A stretch of 50,378 nucleotides of DNA. Origin: CAVPLM01 sp964497095 (lineage in GTDB: Bacteria; Actinomycetota; Thermoleophilia; RBG-16-64-13). Both the position numbers and the translations under genes were made by a program. The notes under the pieces are model-generated. The model was not told the DNA's origin and made no database searches. It saw only the letters and a list, made by a program, of their open reading frames with translations. Every line of letters begins with the position of its first letter. Positions within the stretch are counted from its first letter, which is position 1. Shown here one piece after another: positions 31,938 through 40,350 of the stretch. The DNA lies in assembly GCA_964497095.1 (NCBI GenBank), contig CAZCCL010000006.1, positions 1-50,378 on the forward strand, read 5' to 3'.

Positions 31938-33898
31938 GGATAGGAGTCTTCGTCTGCCACTGCGGCAGTAACATCGCCGGCACCGTGGACGTGGCCGAGG
32001 TGGCCCAGCGGGCCCTCGGTCTGAAAGACGTCGTCCACGCCGAGAACATCATGTACACGTGCGCCGAGCCGGGTCAGGCCGCCATCCAGAAGGCCATCCA
32101 GGACAAGAAGCTCGACCGGGTGATCGTGGCCGCCTGCTCGCCCCATATGCACGAGGTCACCTTCAGGCGCTGCGTCGACAACGGGGGCCTCAACCCCTAC
32201 CTGTTCGAGATGGCCAACATCCGCGAGCACTGCTCCTGGATCCACACCGACATGCCTGTCGCCACCGAGAAGGCCTGGGACATCGTCAAGATGGCGGTGG
32301 CCAAGGCTCGGCGGCTCGAGCCGTTGTGGTCCAACGAGGTGGAGGTCAACAAGGACGTCCTCGTCATCGGCGGAGGCGTGGCCGGCATCCAGGCCGCCCT
32401 GGACCTGGCCGATGCCGGCCTCAAAGTGACGATCGTCGAGAAGGAGACCACCATCGGGGGGGTGATGGCCAAGCTGGACAAGACCTTCCCCACCATCGAC
32501 TGCTCGGCCTGCATCCTCACTCCGCGCATGGTCGACTGCGCTCAGCACGAGAACATCGATCTCATGGCCTACTGCGAGGTCGACAAGGTGTCGGGCTACG
32601 TGGGCAACTTCACCGTCGACATTCGCAAGAAGGCGGCCATGGTCGACTGGACCAAATGCATCGGCTGCGAGATCTGCGTGCAGAAATGCCCCGCGAAGGC
32701 ACCCGACGTCTTCAACGTGGGGTTGGAGCCGACCAAGGCCATCTATATCCCCTTCCCCCAGGCGGTACCCAAACGGGCCGCCATCCAGGTGGACTACTGC
32801 CGCTACTTCACCCAGGGTAAATGCCGGGTGTGTGAACGCGTCTGCCCGGCCGACGCTATCGACTATGAGCAGAAAGACGAGGTGGTTCAGAAACGGTTCG
32901 GGGCCATCGTGGTGGCCACCGGCCTGGACGTCTTTCCCTGGGAGGAGCACTACCACGAGTATGGGTCGGGCAAGATCAAGGACGTGATCTCCGGTCTGCA
33001 GTACGAGCGGATGTTGAACGCTTCCGGTCCGTACGGGGGCCACGTCCACCGGTTGTCCAACGGCGAGGACCCGAAGACGGTGGTTTTCATCCAGTGCGTG
33101 GGCTCCCGGGACGAGTCGGTGGGCCGGCCGTACTGCTCGAGCGTGTGCTGCATGTACACGGCGAAGCAGGCGCTCCTGACCAAGGACCACTGCGGCATGG
33201 ACACCGAGGTATACGTCTTCTACATCGACATCCGCGCCACCGGTAAAGGCTACGAGGAGTTCATCAAGCGGGTCCAGACCGAGTTCGGCGTCAAGTACGT
33301 CCGAGGCCGGGTGTCCAAGCTCTACGAAGAGAACGACAAGGTCATGGTGAGGGGCACCGATACCCTGCTCGGGGAGCAGGTGGAGATAGCCGCCGACCTC
33401 GTGGTCCTGGCCAGCGGTATCACCTCGTCTCCGGGGGTGGTCGAGTTGGCTCAGAAGCTCAACATCAGCTACGACGAGTTCGGTTTCCTGAAAGAAGGCC
33501 ACCCGAAGCTGCGCCCGGTCGAGACCAACACGGCCGGAGTGTTCCTGGCCGGCGCCTGCCAGGCGCCCAAGGACATCCCGGCCACGGTAGCCCAGGCCTC
33601 GGGCACGGCCTCCAAAGTCATCGGCCTGCTGGCCAAGGACAAACTCAAGACCAGCCCGATGATCGCCATCGTGGGACAGAAAGACTGTGTGTCCTGCTGG
33701 AAGTGCATCGAGGTCTGCCCGTTTAGCGCTCCGGAGAAGCAGGAGGTGCGCCCGGACGAGTTCAAGAGCCACGTGATCGAGACGGTCTGCCAGGGTTGTG
33801 GCGTGTGCGTCGCCAACTGCCCGGTGAACTGCATCTCGCTCAAGGGTTTCCCGACAGACGCGATCCTCGACCAGATCGAGGAAGTCCTCCTCTCGTAG
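31934..33898 (+). CDS. hdrA: Heterodisulfide reductase subunit A, flavin and iron-sulfur protein
   Basis: HdrA is the flavin-based electron-bifurcating centre. It has an N-terminal VFVCHCGSNIAG start, the conserved Cys-containing YTCAEPGQ, an FAD loop VIGGGVAGIQAALDLA (about residues 144-160), KCIGCEICVQKCP and CRVCERVCP clusters, and a C-terminal pair CVSCWKCIEVCP and CQGCGVCVANCP. At 654 residues it is the common bacterial form. All expected positions are Cys, not selenocysteine. It overlaps hdrB by 4 bases and is followed by flxD. Confidence 0.96.
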   Translation: MRIGVFVCHCGSNIAGTVDVAEVAQRALGLKDVVHAENIMYTCAEPGQAAIQKAIQDKKLDRVIVAACSPHMHEVTFRRCVDNGGLNPYLFEMANIREHCSWIHTDMPVATEKAWDIVKMAVAKARRLEPLWSNEVEVNKDVLVIGGGVAGIQAALDLADAGLKVTIVEKETTIGGVMAKLDKTFPTIDCSACILTPRMVDCAQHENIDLMAYCEVDKVSGYVGNFTVDIRKKAAMVDWTKCIGCEICVQKCPAKAPDVFNVGLEPTKAIYIPFPQAVPKRAAIQVDYCRYFTQGKCRVCERVCPADAIDYEQKDEVVQKRFGAIVVATGLDVFPWEEHYHEYGSGKIKDVISGLQYERMLNASGPYGGHVHRLSNGEDPKTVVFIQCVGSRDESVGRPYCSSVCCMYTAKQALLTKDHCGMDTEVYVFYIDIRATGKGYEEFIKRVQTEFGVKYVRGRVSKLYEENDKVMVRGTDTLLGEQVEIAADLVVLASGITSSPGVVELAQKLNISYDEFGFLKEGHPKLRPVETNTAGVFLAGACQAPKDIPATVAQASGTASKVIGLLAKDKLKTSPMIAIVGQKDCVSCWKCIEVCPFSAPEKQEVRPDEFKSHVIETVCQGCGVCVANCPVNCISLKGFPTDAILDQIEEVLLS

Positions 33899-33911
33899 AA
33901 AGGCGGTGAAG

Positions 33912-34415
33912 ATGGCCGAAGCAACGACAAGTCAAGCCAGCGGCGCCGCCCCCACCAGTGCTGTGCCGGGCGGCAGCCCGGCAGCCGCCGGGCCCGGCCC
34001 CGCCGGTGACCGGCCGGTGAAGATCATCGGCATCGTCTGCAACTGGTGCAGCTACGCCGGCGCCGACACGGCCGGCGTGGGACGCTTCAAGCAGCCGGCC
34101 AATATCCGGCTGGTGCGGGTGCCGTGCACGGGCCGCATCGACCCGCTCTTCGCCCTCAAAGCCTTCGAGAAGGGGGCCGACGGCGTGCTCATCAGTGGAT
34201 GCCATCCCGGCGACTGCCACTACTCTGAAGGCAACTACTACGCTCGGCGCAAGTTCGAGCTGCTGGAGCGGATGATCCACCACATCGGCATCCCCAAGGA
34301 GCGCTTCAAGTGGACCTGGGTGTCGGCTTCGGAGGGGCAGCGCTGGCAGCAGGTGGTCACCGAGTTCGTCGCCGGAGTGGAGAAGCTCGGCCCTCGTGAG
34401 GGGAGGGCCCTGTGA
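33912..34415 (+). CDS. flxD: MvhD/FlxD-type [2Fe-2S] electron-transfer subunit
   Basis: MvhD-like proteins pass electrons from hydrogenase or an NADH dehydrogenase module to HdrA. The motifs CNWCSYAGADTAG, VPCTGR, and SGCHPGDCHYSEGN are the family cysteine pattern. An N-terminal Ala/Gly/Pro/Ser-rich extension of about 33 residues precedes it. ATG 33912 is chosen with AAAGGCGG just upstream; GTG 33906 is an alternative. Its end overlaps the next gene (GTGA). No hydrogenase genes follow, so the NADH-linked Flx module is the likely electron source. Confidence 0.93.
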   Translation: MAEATTSQASGAAPTSAVPGGSPAAAGPGPAGDRPVKIIGIVCNWCSYAGADTAGVGRFKQPANIRLVRVPCTGRIDPLFALKAFEKGADGVLISGCHPGDCHYSEGNYYARRKFELLERMIHHIGIPKERFKWTWVSASEGQRWQQVVTEFVAGVEKLGPREGRAL

Positions 34416-35380
34416 GCCGGCAAGACCACATCCGCGAGTTTGCCGCCGCCGCTCTACGGGACAGCCGCGTCGACTACTTCATCGGCTGGAAGCAGGGCTT
34501 CAACGCCTCCGAGGTGGTGCCGGCGTTCGTCAAGGACCCGGCCGACGTCGACCAGCTGGTGTGGAACGAGCTCTGCCACCACAACCTGGTCACCTTCCTC
34601 AAGCGCAACATGCCCGACCCGGCCGGCGCCAAGATCGGGGTGTGCGTCAAGGGCTGCGACAGCCGCACGCTGGTGGCGCTGCTCCAAGAAGAGCTGGTGG
34701 ACAAGGACAAGCTGTACGTCGTAGGCGTGCCCTGCGACGGCATCGTCGACCGGCGCAAGTTGGAGAAGGAGTTCGCCGACGAGATGGTCGCCATCTCGTG
34801 CTCCGACGGCAAGGTGTCCGTCACCACCAGGCAGGGGGACGGGCAAGAATTCGCCAAAGACGCGGTTCTTCTCGATGTGTGTAGCCGGTGTCGTTACCCC
34901 AACCCCGTTTACGCGGACGATACGGCCGGTCCGTTGGTGGAAGAGCCCGATCGCAAGCATACGGAGCCCGACTGGAGCGACGTCGCCGACTACGAGAACC
35001 TCTCCGACGACGACAAACAGGCTCTTCTGGAGCGGATCTACTCGACCTGCATCCGCTGTTTCGCCTGCATCAACGCGTGTCCGGTCTGCTTCTGCTGGGA
35101 CAAGTGTGTGAACCGTTCCCGCCAGCCCGAGCTGGTGAGCCAGAAGGTGGGGCCCAAAGAGAATCTTCTGTTCCAGATGGTGCACATGTTCCACGTGGCC
35201 GGACGCTGCCCGTCATGCGGGGCCTGTGATCGAGCCTGTCCGGTGGAGATCCCCCTGTACCTGCTGCACCGGAAGATGAACAAGGAGATCTACGACATGT
35301 TCCGATTCGAGCCGGGCGCCAAGCTCGACGAGAAGCCGGTGTTCCAGGTGTTCGACCTCACCGACCACTTCGGCGACTGA
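34412..35380 (+). CDS. flxC: FlxC-type iron-sulfur protein (FrhB/4Fe-4S family)
   Basis: Soluble iron-sulfur protein with a motif-rich C-terminal half: CIRCFACINACPVCFCWDKC and CPSCGACDRACPVEIP. The N-terminal half includes VCVKGCDSRTLVALLQEE, VGVPCDGIVDRRKL and a CSRCRYPNP segment as in coenzyme F420-type hydrogenase beta subunits. In the order of D. vulgaris flxABCD-hdrABC, which I know from the literature, such proteins join FlxA to FlxD. GTG 34412 overlaps flxD by 4 bases. Which of the two middle genes corresponds to FlxB or FlxC is by position only. Confidence 0.82.
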   Translation: MSRQDHIREFAAAALRDSRVDYFIGWKQGFNASEVVPAFVKDPADVDQLVWNELCHHNLVTFLKRNMPDPAGAKIGVCVKGCDSRTLVALLQEELVDKDKLYVVGVPCDGIVDRRKLEKEFADEMVAISCSDGKVSVTTRQGDGQEFAKDAVLLDVCSRCRYPNPVYADDTAGPLVEEPDRKHTEPDWSDVADYENLSDDDKQALLERIYSTCIRCFACINACPVCFCWDKCVNRSRQPELVSQKVGPKENLLFQMVHMFHVAGRCPSCGACDRACPVEIPLYLLHRKMNKEIYDMFRFEPGAKLDEKPVFQVFDLTDHFGD

Positions 35381-35391
35381 AGGGAGGGACG

Positions 35392-36567
35392 ATGGCGATC
35401 AAATACCTAGCGCAAGATCAGTTGTCGGCCTTCCTGGCATCCCTCGCCGAGAAGGCGCGCGTGGTGGCTCCGATCAACACCGAGGGTGTGGTCCAGTTCC
35501 AACCTTGGGCGATGGGCAAGGAGGTGGAGCTCGAAGTACTCCTGGCCAAGCAGTCGCCCAAGGAATGGGTGTTCCCGCAGAGCGAGACCTTCCTGAAGTT
35601 CGGGTACGGCAGGGCTCCCGCAGCGGAGGACGCCGAGGGCGAGGCCGCGCTCACCAGCGAAACGCTAGAGGTCCAAACCGTCGACGAGGCCCCGGCCCAG
35701 GTGATCTTCGGCCTGCGCCCCTGCGATGCCCGCGGGTTCGTGCAGATGGACAACGTCTTCGGCGGATACGGGGGCTTCTACTTCGACCCGCTCTACAACG
35801 CGCGGCGGGAGGCGACCACCCTGCTCGCCGTCACGTGCCGCGATCCCCGATCCACCTGCTTCTGCACGGCCATCGGCGGGTGCCCGGCCGGTCAGGAGGG
35901 CGTGGACGCGCTCTTCACCCAGGTGGCGGGCGGCTTCACGGTGGAAGCCTTGACCGAGAAGGGCGAGGCGGTGGCCGCCTCGGCCGGCCTCGCCGACGCT
36001 AGTGACGCCCAGGCGAGCGAAGCGGCGGAGGTCAAGCTGCAGGCCACGGCCAAGGTGGATGTTCCCTTCACCCTCGAGGGCATCCGTGACAACCTGCACG
36101 ACAACATCGAGGGCGACGGTTGGCACGACCTGGGCATGCGCTGCATCTCATGCGGTACCTGCACCTACGTGTGCCCCAATTGCTACTGCTTCAACATCAG
36201 CGACGAGTTGGTGGAGAGCACGGGCGAGCGCTACCGCACCTGGGACAACTGCTTCAATCCTCTCTACACCGAGGAAACCTCGGGACACAATCCCCGAGCG
36301 GTGAAGTCGAACCGCTTCCGGAACCGTTTCAGCCACAAGTTCTGGTACTACCCGGACAAGTACGACAGCCTGCTCTGCTCCGGCTGTGGCCGCTGCATCA
36401 TGCACTGCCCGACGCGCATCGACATCCGCGAGGTCCTCCGGGTGATGGGCTCGCCTGGGGGTACGGCTGAGATCGCGCCCGGAGCGGCGATAGCGGCGCC
36501 AGCCGCCGAATGCGCCCCGGCTGAAGCCGCACCCGGTCCCGAAGCGGCCGACGGGAAGGAGGCGTAG
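35392..36567 (+). CDS. flxB: FlxB-type iron-sulfur protein (AsrA/hydrogenase beta-like)
   Basis: 391 residues with an N-terminal domain resembling anaerobic sulfite reductase subunit A and hydrogenase beta subunits (LRPCDARGFVQMDNVF, TCRDPRSTCFC) and two C-terminal clusters: CISCGTCTYVCPNCYCF and CSGCGRCIMHCPTRID. ATG 35392 has GGGAGGG 4 bases upstream. An Ala/Pro/Glu-rich tail of about 35 residues follows. Adjacent to flxA; together they should deliver NADH electrons to the Hdr module. Confidence 0.85.
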   Translation: MAIKYLAQDQLSAFLASLAEKARVVAPINTEGVVQFQPWAMGKEVELEVLLAKQSPKEWVFPQSETFLKFGYGRAPAAEDAEGEAALTSETLEVQTVDEAPAQVIFGLRPCDARGFVQMDNVFGGYGGFYFDPLYNARREATTLLAVTCRDPRSTCFCTAIGGCPAGQEGVDALFTQVAGGFTVEALTEKGEAVAASAGLADASDAQASEAAEVKLQATAKVDVPFTLEGIRDNLHDNIEGDGWHDLGMRCISCGTCTYVCPNCYCFNISDELVESTGERYRTWDNCFNPLYTEETSGHNPRAVKSNRFRNRFSHKFWYYPDKYDSLLCSGCGRCIMHCPTRIDIREVLRVMGSPGGTAEIAPGAAIAAPAAECAPAEAAPGPEAADGKEA

Positions 36568-37473
36568 ATGTCCGACAACGGCAAGACCCGCCTCACCGCC
36601 GCCGACGTGGTCGCTGGCGCCAGCACGGCCCGCGCCGGCAAGCTGGCCGGCAACCCTTACCTGCCCGAGATCGCGACCGTGGTCAAGATCATCGAAGAGA
36701 CCCCCAACATCAAGACCCTCCGCCTGCGTTTCGACGATCCGGCGGTGCAGGAGAGCTTCAGCTTCCTGCCCGGACAGGTCGGCCAACTGGGCATCTTCGG
36801 CGTGGGCGAGTCGACCTTCGCCATCACCTCCAAGCCCTCGGAGAAGGAGTTCATCCAGTTCTCCGTCATGAAGGCCGGCGAGGTCACCAAAGCCATCCAC
36901 AATCTCTCCGAGGGCGACAAGGTGGGCATCCGCGCCCCCATGGGCTGCGGGTTCCCGGTGGAGGACTGGAAGGGTAAGAAGATCCTCTACGTCATGGGCG
37001 GCATCGGCTCGGCCGCGCTCAAGGCCACCATCGAGTACACGCTCGAGCACCGGGCCGACTACGCCGGTATCACCATCCTCTACGGCGCCACCGCCCCGGA
37101 GAACTTCACCTACCAGTACGATATCGACGAGTGGCAGAAGCGGGACGATATCGAGCTGGTGCTCACCATCGACCGGGAGTGCGACGGCTGGCAGTGCGAC
37201 GTGGGCCTGGTGCCGCACGTACTGGAGCGCATGAACCCCGACCCCAAAGACACCATCGCCATCACCTGCGGTCCGCCCATCATGATCAAGTTCGCCCTCA
37301 TCAGCTTCGAGCGGCTGGGCTTCACCGATGAACAGACCTATACGACTCTCGAGAAGCGCATGAAGTGCGGCATCGGCATCTGCGGCCGCTGCAACGTGGG
37401 GCCGAAGTACGTGTGCGTGGACGGGCCCGTGTTCTCGCTGGCCGAACTGCGGGAGCTGCCGGACGAGTTGTAG
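36568..37473 (+). CDS. flxA: FlxA-type FAD/NAD(P)H-binding electron-transfer protein
   Basis: Ferredoxin-NADP reductase-like flavoprotein (as in hydrogenase/sulfur reductase gamma subunits and PyrK). The FAD part holds SFLPGQVGQLGIFGVGEST and SEGDKVGIRAPMGCGFPV; the nucleotide part holds VMGGIGSAALKATIEYTL. A C-terminal Cys cluster (CGIGICGRCNVGPKYVC) likely binds [2Fe-2S]. Length 301. ATG 36568 directly follows the flxB stop, with AAGGAGG upstream. Last gene of the operon; a terminator lies 102 bases downstream. Confidence 0.91.
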   Translation: MSDNGKTRLTAADVVAGASTARAGKLAGNPYLPEIATVVKIIEETPNIKTLRLRFDDPAVQESFSFLPGQVGQLGIFGVGESTFAITSKPSEKEFIQFSVMKAGEVTKAIHNLSEGDKVGIRAPMGCGFPVEDWKGKKILYVMGGIGSAALKATIEYTLEHRADYAGITILYGATAPENFTYQYDIDEWQKRDDIELVLTIDRECDGWQCDVGLVPHVLERMNPDPKDTIAITCGPPIMIKFALISFERLGFTDEQTYTTLEKRMKCGIGICGRCNVGPKYVCVDGPVFSLAELRELPDEL

Positions 37474-37574
37474 GGACACCGGCTGCTAAGCGTGGCACCT
37501 GGGGTAGGGTAGAAGCTCCCGGGCGACGAGTTCGGCCGCCGCGACCCGGGGCAAGATCTTGCGCTGTTCCCATT

Positions 37575-37602
37575 GGGGCGCCCAAAGGCGCCCCTTTCTC
37601 TC
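37575..37602 (+). terminator. Rho-independent terminator of the hdr-flx operon
   Basis: GGGGCGCC and GGCGCCCC pair perfectly around a CAAA loop, followed by TTTCTCT. It ends the seven-gene operon. A separate 12-bp perfect palindrome GCAAGATCTTGC (37551-37562) precedes it, of no known role. Confidence 0.85.
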
Positions 37603-37736
37603 CCCAGTTCGTATCCCCGCCCGGGCTGCCCCCTGCCAAGATCGGCCGGAAGGACTATGCCCCCATTGTGACTGTCGCCCACATTCTCATCTCTGGGCCA
37701 CTTCCCCATCAGCCGGTACCGGGGAGAGGGGCAGCG

Positions 37737-37766
37737 TTGACTCCTATATCAGTTCTGACATATACT
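37737..37766 (+). promoter_or_regulatory. Promoter of the toxin-antitoxin locus
   Basis: TTGACT (37737-37742) and TATACT (37761-37766) are spaced by 18 bases, each one mismatch or two from consensus. TATATCAGTTCTGACATATA, a near-palindrome between the boxes, could be an antitoxin operator. The toxin GTG start is only 4 bases after the -10, so translation may begin on a leaderless message or at a later codon. Confidence 0.6.
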
Positions 37767-37770
37767 GAGT

Positions 37771-38124
37771 GTGTCTGACGGTCACACAGACAAACCGCTG
37801 GTGTGGCTACACGGCGAGGTGGCTTCTCCGCCGTTGGCCTTCGCGGGACGGATCAAGATGGGAATCCTTCTCCGGCGGCTCCAGCACGGTGAACCGCTGG
37901 GCCTTCCCGATTCGCGGCCACTGCGGACCTTGGGTTTGGGATGTCACGAGTTGCGAGTGGTCGACGAAGGGTCGAGTTGGCGTCTCATCTACCGGATGGA
38001 TCCCGATGCCATCGTGATCTTATAAGTATTCCGAAAGACCAGCAGAGCCACACCGCAGTCGGTCATACGGGTGTGCAGACGGCGGCTGCGTGTATACGAG
38101 GGCTTGAGGACGCGACGAGGGTGA
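37771..38124 (+). pseudogene. HigB/Gp49-type toxin with internal stop codon
   Basis: The frame reads VWLHGEVASPPL, LLRRLQHGEPLGLPDSRPLRTLG, CHELRVVDEGSSWRLIYRMD and DAIVIL: this is the phage-derived Gp49-like/HigB family, usually near 110 residues. A TAA at 38023-38025 stops it at 84 residues. The same frame continues past the stop with VFRKTSRATPQSVIRVCRRRLRVYE, the expected C-terminus of the family, to TGA 38122-38124. One base change would restore a full toxin of 117 codons. It is therefore a recently broken gene, a recoded site or a sequencing error. The antitoxin is intact 5 bases downstream. Confidence 0.8.
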
Positions 38125-38129
38125 ATCCG

Positions 38130-38447
38130 ATGGACCAGAATACAAGAAGCGACCTGGAGTCTGCCGGGTGGCGGGTGGGCGGCGCCGCCGACTTTCTCCG
38201 ACTCACGTCTGAGGAGGCGGCATTCGTGGAGGTGAAACTGGCTCTCGCCAAGCACCTTAGGGAGCTTCGGCAGAGGAAAGGTTGGACACAATCCGCGGTT
38301 GCCGAGCGGCTCGGTTCCAGTCAGTCGCGGGTAGCGAAGATGGAGGCGTCCGACCCGTCGGTGTCCGTGGATCTCATGGTCCGGTCTCTGCTGGCGCTAG
38401 GCGCCACGTGCGCGGAAGTGGGGCGGATCATCGCTCGAGCAGCCTGA
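38130..38447 (+). CDS. HigA-type XRE antitoxin
   Basis: 105 residues: an N-terminal part like the antitoxins paired with Gp49-type toxins (GGAADFLRLTSEEAAFVEVKLAL), then an XRE helix-turn-helix with KGWTQSAVAERLGSSQSRVAKMEA and a C-terminal VDLMVRSLLALGATCAEVGRII. It should bind the toxin and repress the shared promoter at 37737-37766. ATG 38130 lies just after the toxin frame end; TGA of the toxin overlaps no part of it. Intact although the toxin frame is broken, which is harmless for the host. Confidence 0.88.
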   Translation: MDQNTRSDLESAGWRVGGAADFLRLTSEEAAFVEVKLALAKHLRELRQRKGWTQSAVAERLGSSQSRVAKMEASDPSVSVDLMVRSLLALGATCAEVGRIIARAA

Positions 38448-38875
38448 TCACATCTGAGCGCGGCGGTGAGAGCCGCCCGGAACCTGCCCGAGCTACGCCA
38501 GTGCCACTACCCCGCGGCCGCGAATGCCTTGTCGAGCACTTCGAGCGCCCCGTCGATCTCGCCGCGCGACACGCTCGACGAGTCCTTTTGGGGGGCCGAA
38601 GGGGCCCGCTCCCCCCGTTCCCCCCAAGAGCCGGAGGAAGGGGAAAGGCCCTCTCATTCTTCCATCAAGGGCGCTCATCGATGTCCTCCTCCATGCAACA
38701 ACGGACGACTTCTGCCGCTTGCTGCGCTCCGAAAGGGGCCGTATTGTGTTATTCAGACCAATGGACTAGCCCATAACCACAAGATGGGGAGGAGCCGGGC
38801 GCAGACCGGGGGAGCGGAGGCCTCTTTCCTGGACGCGGCCGGTACATGTGTAAGGGCTCCCGTGCCCAACCTGTC
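38448..38875. other. 428-base region without an intact gene; gene remnant likely
   Basis: On the minus strand, 38507-38584 encodes DSSSVSRGEIDGALEVLDKA plus FAAAG and a stop. This pattern resembles the extreme C-terminus of class III aminotransferases, so it may be a degraded remnant; upstream of it the reading becomes GC-rich noise. A strong inverted repeat TTGGGGGG (38588-38595) and CCCCCCAA (38620-38627) follows. The plus strand also holds a frame ending VLLHATTDDFCRLLRSERG around 38680-38769 that I do not recognise. No tRNA is seen. Confidence 0.45.
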
Positions 38876-39541
38876 TCAGCGGGCATTAGCCTCGCTCTCT
38901 CTACCAGTCAGATCCTGGCAGATGCGCACTCCCTCCATGGCATCTGTGCTCCAGGAGTCGGCCCCTACGAAATCGCAGATATCGCTGTCCATGGTGCCGC
39001 CCCCCAACACCACCGGCGGCCGATAGCCAAGGTCTGCCGAGTGGAGGCGAATCAACTTGGTCGTCGTCTTCATGCTCTCGAAGGCAGCCATTATGAGACC
39101 CGAAAGGCACACAACGTCAGGGCGGGACCGTCTGACCTCGACGAGGAACCTCTCTTTTGAGACGTCGACTCCGAGATCAATCACGTTGAACGCGTAGCTT
39201 CTCAGTGCCGTGCCAAACACGTTCTTGCCGATGTCGTGGATGTCACCGCTGACTGTGCCCAGCACGATGGTCCCGCTGGAACCGTCTGGCTCCGAGGGCT
39301 CTTGCAGTGGCTGCACCACCTCGAGCACTTCATTGAACAACTCTCCCGCCATTACAAGCGCGGCAAGGTAGTACTCCTTGCGTTCATACCTTTCTCCCAC
39401 CATCCGCAGGGCCTGCTGGCACGTGTTGAGGATCATCCGGGGCGCGGTCTCGCCGCGCTCAAGTGCCTCGCGTGCGAGTTTGAGTGTGAGCTCCTCATCC
39501 AAGTCGATGAGCGCCAGATACAGGGAATCAAGCGTTGACAT
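38876..39541 (-). CDS. Corrinoid (cobalamin-binding) methyltransferase protein, MtaC/MttC type
   Basis: Carries B12 and shuttles methyl groups between a substrate methyltransferase and an acceptor. It has an N-terminal helical cap (about residues 1-88) with the MVGERYERKEYYLAALVMAGE block and a Rossmann B12 domain with D100-x-H102-x-x-G105 in TVSGDIHDIGKN, the histidine that ligates cobalt. SGLIMAAFESMKTT and VLGGGTMDSD complete the site. 221 residues. It lies 14 bases downstream of the GntR regulator on the minus strand and is divergent from the UroD-like gene, its probable partner. Confidence 0.93.
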   Translation of the reverse strand: MSTLDSLYLALIDLDEELTLKLAREALERGETAPRMILNTCQQALRMVGERYERKEYYLAALVMAGELFNEVLEVVQPLQEPSEPDGSSGTIVLGTVSGDIHDIGKNVFGTALRSYAFNVIDLGVDVSKERFLVEVRRSRPDVVCLSGLIMAAFESMKTTTKLIRLHSADLGYRPPVVLGGGTMDSDICDFVGADSWSTDAMEGVRICQDLTGRESEANAR

Positions 39542-39555
39542 CTGTTCTCATCTCA

Positions 39556-40350
39556 TCACTGTCGTGCGTTCCCCAGTTGTGCGCTCAACTGGAACAACTC
39601 GGCCCGAAGAAGAAAATAACCCCAACTGACAGGGTGGCCGTCGCCATCACGAAAGAGGTGTTCCAGGCAGAGGGCGGCCGCTCCCTCTGGCTCGCCCAGA
39701 GCCTCGGCGCTAACGTGGTCGAGATTCATCGCTCTGACCGTGAGTTCGCCACGGGGGAATCTTTCCCCTCGATCGGACTCGAGGAAAGCATGCAAGGAAG
39801 TCAGTTGGAGCTGCGATTCAAGCAGAGGAAGACGAGGATCATAGACAACGTATTCGTTGTGGTACATGGTCGGTCCCGCGTTGCTCGTCACCAATCGCCG
39901 CAGACTGACGACACGCTGTCCCTCGGCGATACCGAGCATTGTTGCCGTCTTGCCGTCGGCCTTGGTCATAGCCACAGAAAGCAGCCGTATCTCTGCGGAG
40001 CCGTCCAACCATTCTCCCGATAGCGAGGCGAGTTTGAATGTCGACTTGCTGAGGTCGGGAGATCTTACGAAGCTCCCACGGCCCTGGACGCAGGAGATCA
40101 GCCCCTGGCTCTTGAGGGCGGTAAGGGCGCGCCTCAGAGTCATGGGACTGACTCCGAACTCGGCGCATAGTTGCGGACCAGAGGGCAGACGGCTGCCGGG
40201 CGCGTATATCCCGGTGGAGATGCGCTCTGACAGCGCCCCGACGATCACTAGATATGCCGGCTGCCTGGTTTCGACCTCGCCGCGCGCGGACGAAACTCGA
40301 GCCTCGCGAGAGTCGTCCGCCTTTTGACGTCCTCCTCCGATCCGGTTCAT
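39556..40350 (-). CDS. GntR-family transcriptional regulator, HutC/UTRA subfamily
   Basis: N-terminal winged helix (about residues 30-95: GSRLPSGPQLCAEFGVSPMTLRRALTAL) and C-terminal UTRA effector domain (about 105-255, with YVVYDPRLPLLESQL and VSWGYFLLR). UTRA domains bind small molecules of the regulated pathway. A basic or polar extension of about 25 residues precedes the DNA-binding domain. ATG 40350; AAGG upstream is a weak ribosome site. Sitting between the corrinoid gene and the divergent UroD-liv genes, it likely controls both in response to the transported compound. Confidence 0.9.
   Translation of the reverse strand: MNRIGGGRQKADDSREARVSSARGEVETRQPAYLVIVGALSERISTGIYAPGSRLPSGPQLCAEFGVSPMTLRRALTALKSQGLISCVQGRGSFVRSPDLSKSTFKLASLSGEWLDGSAEIRLLSVAMTKADGKTATMLGIAEGQRVVSLRRLVTSNAGPTMYHNEYVVYDPRLPLLESQLQLTSLHAFLESDRGERFPRGELTVRAMNLDHVSAEALGEPEGAAALCLEHLFRDGDGHPVSWGYFLLRAELFQLSAQLGNARQ

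Noticed and set aside
31934..33898. Selenocysteine in HdrA
   Set aside because: All expected positions are encoded by Cys codons and no in-frame TGA exists before the stop.
38462..38482. Terminator after the antitoxin (GGCGG/CCGCC)
   Set aside because: Stem of only 5 bp and no T-run.
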